5,496 bases of DNA from assembly GCA_031415375.1 (NCBI GenBank), contig JANORP010000460.1:1-5496 (forward strand), given 5' to 3'. The notes below the pieces were generated by a model. That model was not told the origin of the DNA and did not search any database. It saw only the letters and a list, made by a program, of their open reading frames with translations. This document shows, piece after piece, positions 1 through 3,418 of this stretch. The position numbers and the translations under genes are program-made. Every line of letters begins with the position of its first letter. Within the stretch, counting starts at the first letter, position 1. Source of the DNA: JADKCL01 sp031415375 (GTDB lineage: Bacteria; Bacteroidota; Bacteroidia; J057; JADKCL01).

Positions 1-926
1 CAGAGCGTGCAAACAAGCCTTTTGGTCCTGTGGCCAATCCATCATGGACCCAAGGGGGCTCCAAATCCAACAACAGTACTTTTGAGCCGCGTGACGCTCA
101 AAAGGGTGCATCTGTACGTGCGCTGCTTTACTTCTACTTCCGCTACCAAGACTACCAAGGCTTCATCTGTGGTATGGAGTCCACTCTCAGGACTTGGAAT
201 AAGCAATTCCTTCCCGATTCGGTAGATGTGAAACGCAACGACGACGCCTTTTCATTCCAGCATAACCGCAACCCATTTGTCGATCATCCTGAATTTTTGG
301 ACCGCATAGCTAGCCTCTGCACCGTCAACAATGGCGACACATCCCCCATCGCAGACTGGGTCGCCGATACCTTGGAATTTGGGCAAGTCATTTCGGGAAA
401 TTCACGCGATGGCTTCTATGCCTTTGTGAACCAAGGCGAGACGACCATGAACCTGAGTAACCTGAGCTTGAGCAGCCCTGAATTTACCTTCATTGGCAAT
501 CCAAATTTGACCATCCCCAAAGACAGCCTCGTCGAGATCGCAGTGCGTTTTACGCCATCGGCGCCCAACCAAGTGAATACCGCACAACTCACCTTCAATA
601 CCGACGCGCCGGCAACAGCCAGCCGCACAGTGACCTTGCGCGGCAATAGCTTTACCGTCGGTGTACCATCCACATTTGCCGTTGGTCAGATCAAAATGTT
701 CCCCCAGCCAGCCAGAGACATGGTCTCCCTCACATTGGAGGCCATGCGTCACCCGGCAGGTAATGTGAGCGTATGGAACCTTGCGGGACAAAAGTTGCGT
801 ACAAGCAATATCGCCTCGGGCCAATCCACGGTGCAAATACCGTTGTCAGGACTCGCCAAGGGCATGTATTTGCTGCACGTGCAACTTGGCAATCGGCAGT
901 TTGTAGAGAAAATGATCGTGGAATGA
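1..926 (+). CDS. Secreted endonuclease I-family nuclease with T9SS type A sorting domain (5' partial)
   Basis: The reading frame is open from base 3 with no start codon required, so the N-terminus lies upstream; 307 residues are visible. Residues 1-107 match the C-terminal half of the endonuclease I family: a KPFGPVANPSW stretch, FEPRDAQKG, a RALLYFYFRYQDY helix, then KRND and the hallmark HNRNPFVDHPE at 88-98. In characterised members (Vibrio Vvn/EndA type) an Asn of this last region helps bind the catalytic metal; the catalytic His motif would be upstream, outside the window. Residues 122-215 look like an ASH/choice-of-anchor D beta-sandwich (LEFGQV, VRFTPS, TLRGN). Residues 226-307 are a type A T9SS sorting domain (MFPQPARD, VWNLAGQKL, LAKGMYLLHV, VEKMIVE). 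The protein is therefore expected to be exported through T9SS and to cleave extracellular nucleic acids, perhaps for nutrition or biofilm matrix turnover. Its last codons overlap the next gene. The family call is strong; substrate preference is inferred. Confidence 0.9.
   Translation, partial: ERANKPFGPVANPSWTQGGSKSNNSTFEPRDAQKGASVRALLYFYFRYQDYQGFICGMESTLRTWNKQFLPDSVDVKRNDDAFSFQHNRNPFVDHPEFLDRIASLCTVNNGDTSPIADWVADTLEFGQVISGNSRDGFYAFVNQGETTMNLSNLSLSSPEFTFIGNPNLTIPKDSLVEIAVRFTPSAPNQVNTAQLTFNTDAPATASRTVTLRGNSFTVGVPSTFAVGQIKMFPQPARDMVSLTLEAMRHPAGNVSVWNLAGQKLRTSNIASGQSTVQIPLSGLAKGMYLLHVQLGNRQFVEKMIVE
366..647 (+). other. ASH/choice-of-anchor D-like domain in the nuclease
   Basis: This is a beta-rich segment between the nuclease and the sorting domain. 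It shows the usual layout of ASH-type modules: LEFGQV at the start, a central F...N.G turn (FVNQGETT), the strand VEIAVRFTPS, then NTAQLTFNTDAP and the closing TVTLRGN. Such modules in Bacteroidota secreted enzymes are thought to act as spacers or binding domains. Boundaries are approximate. Confidence 0.7.
678..923 (+). other. T9SS type A (Por secretion) C-terminal sorting domain
   Basis: The last roughly 82 residues follow the type A sorting pattern: a PQPARD turn (usual form PNPxxD), hydrophobic strand VSLTLEA, the VSVWNLAGQKL strand-turn (usual xGQxV), then LAKGMYLLHV (usual LxxGxYxV) and a final basic-hydrophobic strand ending EKMIVE. This domain directs export across the outer membrane through the type IX system and is normally cleaved, often with attachment of the protein to anionic lipopolysaccharide. 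Confidence 0.9.
923..926 (+). promoter_or_regulatory. ATGA stop/start overlap, likely translational coupling
   Basis: The TGA stop of the nuclease gene (924-926) shares bases with the ATG (923-925) of the next gene. Such overlaps usually mean that ribosomes ending the first gene reinitiate on the second. No clear Shine-Dalgarno sequence precedes the ATG, which is normal in Bacteroidota. Confidence 0.75.
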
Positions 927-2440
927 GTGGATTCAGGCATCTGAAAAGCATCGGCACGCTTCTTTTTTTGCTCCTTGCATCGGTGGCGGCATACGCTCAG
1001 ATCACAGTGAAACCCGTTTCCCAGCCCATACAATTGGTCAAGGAGGTTGTGGTAGGCAAGGGAATCGTCGTGGACAATGTGCGCTTCATGGGCATGATTC
1101 AGGCCTTGGGAGAATTTTCCAACCCTTCGGCACAACCATTTTTTAGCAGTGGGATGGTCTTGAGCACAGGCTTGGCAGCCGATATCGTCGGCCCCAACGA
1201 CAATCCCAAAACCTCGACCGTCAATGGCAGCCCCGGTGACAAAAATCTTGCCGCCATCGCAGGCTCACGCACATTCGACGGTGCCAGATTGGAGTTTGAT
1301 TTCAAAGCAGAAAAGGACAGTGTCACGCTCAACTTCATTTTTGCCAGCGAAGAATACAATGATTTTGTCGGCTCCACCTTCAACGATGTCTTTGCAATCG
1401 TCGTGAGTGGACCAGGCATCGCTGGGCGTCAAAATCTGGCTGTCGTGCCCGGCACGAGCACGCCTGTCACAGTCAACTCGATCAACCCCAACCAAAATCG
1501 ACAGTACTTTGCCAACAACAATCCCTATGACTTGGTCGGTCGTATCAATGAATCGGTCAAAGCCAATCTCAACCAGACCGTGCTCGCCAACTTCGAATTT
1601 GACGGCATGACCAAGGTCTTATCTGTCGGCTTCCGTGTCACGCCACGCCAGGTTTATCACTTTGAAATTGTGGTTTCCGATGCTGGCGATGGCACGATCG
1701 ATTCCGCAGTGCTACTGGAAGGCGGTTCATTCAAAAGTTTGGAGCAGAAAAAGCATGCCCTCCGTCGCCAACAGCTCGCGGCCCAGCATACTGCCGATAG
1801 CCTCATTCGTGTGCAAGTTGTAGCCGATTCCATTGCGCTTGCGATTGCCGCCTTGGATAGCATGGGCACATTCGAGCCGATCCATGTCGCAGAGCCACCT
1901 GTCACCTTGGCCCAGATGGACAGCCTCAAGCGCTCCAACCAAGCGCGGCTCGATAGCATGGCACGCATGGAGCAGGTAGCACCCACCGTGCAGCCATCAG
2001 AAAGACCCAAGACACCAGCGCTTGCAAGCGGGGTCGAGCAACAGCGTCAAGACAGCGTCGCCCAAATAAAACAAGCACAACAGCCACGTGATTTGGGAAA
2101 TCCCCCCGTGCCTCCCATGAACCCTACTCCTGCCGCAACCGAAGTCAAAGAAACCATCCTCTTTGAAATCGCCCGCTTTGACCTCAATGCAAGCACCGAA
2201 AAACAGCTGCTTGCGCTTGGAAAATTACTTGCTGCACAATCCACATGGCGCGCAGGCGTCTATCTACCTCAAGGTGAGGATGGCGATCTCCTGAATCTGC
2301 GCTACGAGATCATACGTTTGGAATTGGTCAGGGGCGGTGGCAAATCACAGCAAATCTTCAGAAACGGCTTTAGCTTTGCCCAACCTGCAGGCGAACAGAG
2401 CGCCCAGCGGGCAGAGATTTGGATACGCAAGGAGCAATAG
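923..2440 (+). CDS. Exported choice-of-anchor L protein with C-terminal OmpA-like domain
   Basis: 505 residues. The frame stays open upstream to 773, but the ATG at 923 is chosen because it starts a clear signal peptide: basic FRHLK, hydrophobic LLFLLLASVAA, likely cleavage AYA|Q at 25/26. There is no lipobox Cys. Residues about 30-270 are a choice-of-anchor L domain, recognised by SGMVLSTG (76-83), FIFASEEYNDFVGSTFNDVFA (138-158) and VSDAGDGTIDSAVLLEGGSF (251-270). Residues 272-390 are helical and rich in Gln, Ala and Arg, with six Asp-Ser-hydrophobic motifs. A Pro-rich linker (393-405) leads to a divergent OmpA-like domain (about 409-503). The usual choice-of-anchor L partner, a T9SS sorting domain, is absent, so the protein may stay in the periplasm or at the outer membrane, held near peptidoglycan. 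It is probably co-translated with the upstream nuclease. Its molecular role is unknown; the choice-of-anchor L call is strong, the OmpA-like call moderate. Confidence 0.85.
   Translation: MSGFRHLKSIGTLLFLLLASVAAYAQITVKPVSQPIQLVKEVVVGKGIVVDNVRFMGMIQALGEFSNPSAQPFFSSGMVLSTGLAADIVGPNDNPKTSTVNGSPGDKNLAAIAGSRTFDGARLEFDFKAEKDSVTLNFIFASEEYNDFVGSTFNDVFAIVVSGPGIAGRQNLAVVPGTSTPVTVNSINPNQNRQYFANNNPYDLVGRINESVKANLNQTVLANFEFDGMTKVLSVGFRVTPRQVYHFEIVVSDAGDGTIDSAVLLEGGSFKSLEQKKHALRRQQLAAQHTADSLIRVQVVADSIALAIAALDSMGTFEPIHVAEPPVTLAQMDSLKRSNQARLDSMARMEQVAPTVQPSERPKTPALASGVEQQRQDSVAQIKQAQQPRDLGNPPVPPMNPTPAATEVKETILFEIARFDLNASTEKQLLALGKLLAAQSTWRAGVYLPQGEDGDLLNLRYEIIRLELVRGGGKSQQIFRNGFSFAQPAGEQSAQRAEIWIRKEQ
1793..2059 (+). 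repeat. Asp-Ser-hydrophobic repeats in helical linker
   Basis: Protein residues 291-379 contain six short motifs, ADSL, ADSI, LDSM, MDSL, LDSM and QDSV, with Asp at 292, 302, 312, 333, 344 and 377. The gaps are 10, 10, 21, 11 and 33 residues, close to multiples of 10-11, as expected for an undecad-type helix or stalk. The stretch around them is Ala-, Gln- and Arg-rich and contains few Gly or Pro up to about 315. A coiled coil is plausible but has not been computed. Confidence 0.55.
2147..2431 (+). other. Divergent OmpA-like (peptidoglycan-associating) domain
   Basis: The segment opens with a strand-helix pattern ETILFEIARFDLNASTEKQL like the start of OmpA C-terminal domains. It continues with GVYLPQG where GHTDxxG is usual, then NLRYEIIRLELV, which aligns without gaps to NLxLSxxRAxxV, and closes with a strand AEIWIRK. 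The Arg of the second motif (R465) is kept, whereas the Asp of the first is Leu (L448). In classical members this Asp and Arg bind diaminopimelate of peptidoglycan, so binding may be weakened or changed. Confidence 0.6.
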
Positions 2441-2448
2441 GCAATCGC
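2441..2448. other. Eight-base convergent junction
   Basis: Only 8 bases separate the TAG of the plus-strand gene from the TGA of the minus-strand gene. There is no room for a dedicated terminator. The only inverted repeat is CGCT/AGCG (2446-2449 with 2457-2460), four base pairs with no T tract. Transcripts from the two sides probably overlap at their 3' ends. Confidence 0.6.
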
Positions 2449-3291
2449 TCACCAATAGCGCTTCAAAACTTCCTCACTTTTGGCCCAGAGCAAATCAGCA
2501 TTGGCTCCTGTCAGGTCCTTGTTGCGGGTAGCGACAGCTTTCTTTTTATCGAAATATTTCCCTTCCAACGGCTTCAAAACCGAAATGTCTTCTGTGACCA
2601 AATAGACGCTCGTCGCAGCTCCCTTGTCCGGCGACATCAGCAAACCGCTAAACAGGCGCACCATGAATCCCATAAACCCTGTACCATCGCTCGCAAAGCC
2701 AGTAGAGACTACGCCAGGGTGCAATGCATAGCTCGTGATATGGGCTGGCAAACGCTTGGTGAGTCCCATCGTGAATAGGATATTGGCGAGTTTGGCATCG
2801 GCGTAAGCCTTCATCGAACTATGACCTTCGGGTTGGGTGAAAAAGCGCGCGACCAAACCATTGTTGTGGATCAGTGAGGAGACATTGATGATGCGCGCCT
2901 CGGGCGCGCGCTCGAGCGCCGGCATGAGCAAGTGCGTGAGCAGCATATGCCCGAGGTGCGAGGCATAAAATGCCTTCTCAATCCCGTCAACATATTCGAT
3001 TTTGTCGGGGTAATAGCCTGCATTGTTCAGCAAGACATCGATCGTCGGGTTGTCGGCCAATACTTGTGAGGCAGCCTTTTTCACAGCAACAAAATCAGCC
3101 AGATCAGCAACATAACATTTGAATATGCCAGTCGGATAGGCTTGCTTCAACTCAGCGACGATCGCATCGCCAGCAGCCTGCTTGCGACAAAGCAACAACA
3201 CGTTCCAACCTTTTTGGGCAAGAATTTTGGTGCATGAGAGGCCGATTCCAGAATTGGCGCCTGTGATGAGTACAGTTTTTGGTGCTGACAT
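2449..3291 (-). CDS. Short-chain dehydrogenase/reductase, retinol dehydrogenase/WWOX-like
   Basis: 280 residues, the usual length for classical SDRs. The ATG at 3289-3291 is chosen because it places the Rossmann strand at the N-terminus (MSAPKTVLITGANSGIG); the frame extends to 3396, but the extra residues resemble no SDR leader. Visible motifs: TGANSGIG at 10-17 (nucleotide binding), Arg36 after strand 2 (favours NADP(H)), D63-L64, NNAG at 89-92, NVSS at 136-139 with the catalytic Ser, YADAK at 163-167 with catalytic Tyr and Lys, and LHPGVVST at 190-197. HLGHMLLTHLL and KLANILFT are typical of the retinol dehydrogenase-like branch, as is the C-terminal GKYF...LLWAKSEEVL. The position before HLGH, normally the fourth catalytic residue Asn, is Ser (S111). 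No signal peptide or membrane anchor is seen, so it is cytosolic. It probably oxidises or reduces an alcohol/carbonyl pair; the substrate cannot be told. Confidence 0.92.
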   Translation of the reverse strand: MSAPKTVLITGANSGIGLSCTKILAQKGWNVLLLCRKQAAGDAIVAELKQAYPTGIFKCYVADLADFVAVKKAASQVLADNPTIDVLLNNAGYYPDKIEYVDGIEKAFYASHLGHMLLTHLLMPALERAPEARIINVSSLIHNNGLVARFFTQPEGHSSMKAYADAKLANILFTMGLTKRLPAHITSYALHPGVVSTGFASDGTGFMGFMVRLFSGLLMSPDKGAATSVYLVTEDISVLKPLEGKYFDKKKAVATRNKDLTGANADLLWAKSEEVLKRYW

Positions 3292-3400
3292 TTTCAGTTT
3301 TTGAGGATCCAGTACAATTCCAACCACCAATGCCGACCTTTGTTTTGGAGACAAACACATTCGTTGAATCCCACAGCAAAAAAAAGGATCGCTCAAAAAC
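3292..3400 (-). other. Intergenic spacer upstream of the dehydrogenase gene
   Basis: 109 bases lie between the stop of the surface-protein gene and the chosen dehydrogenase ATG. On the minus strand it holds an 8-T run (3378-3385), then TGTGTTTG (near 3353-3360). The latter is one base off the Bacteroidota -7 consensus TAnnTTTG and has a TTG about 17 bases before it. This is a weak promoter candidate only. The in-frame ATG at 3358-3360 is a possible alternative start. Confidence 0.35.
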
Positions 3401-3418
3401 TCATCTCACGAGTGTGAG
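3378..3418 (-). terminator. Possible weak terminator of the surface-protein gene
   Basis: On the minus strand, CTCAC-ACTC-GTGAG (3418-3405) forms a 5-bp hairpin within the last codons. It is followed by GTTTTTG and, 20 bases beyond the stem, a run of eight T. The stem is short and the long T run is not adjacent, so this may be chance. Confidence 0.2.

Noticed and set aside
402..836. Minus-strand 144-codon frame opposite the nuclease gene.
   Set aside because: It is antisense to clear ASH and sorting domains and has no recognisable motif or signal.
773..922. Extended N-terminus of the choice-of-anchor L gene (50 extra residues from 773).
   Set aside because: The extension reads through the nuclease sorting domain in another frame and would bury the signal peptide; the ATG at 923 gives a textbook export signal.
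2441..2460. Hairpin CGCT/AGCG at the convergent junction as a bidirectional terminator.
   Set aside because: Only four base pairs, with no T or A tract on either side.
2419..2778. Plus-strand open frame of 119 codons across the dehydrogenase gene end.
   Set aside because: It is antisense to a well-supported SDR, has no recognisable domain and a low-complexity odd composition; a shadow frame.
2893..2909. GC-rich perfect 7-bp inverted repeat with 3-base loop (GCGCGCC/GGCGCGC).
   Set aside because: It lies inside the dehydrogenase gene, is explained by Ala/Arg/Glu codons (LERAPEAR), and has no T tract or other regulatory context.
3292..3396. Extended N-terminus of the dehydrogenase (35 extra residues; first codon is TTG).
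   Set aside because: The extra residues do not resemble an SDR leader or signal peptide, and the ATG at 3291 places the glycine-rich motif at the normal position. The ATG at 3360 stays a minor alternative.
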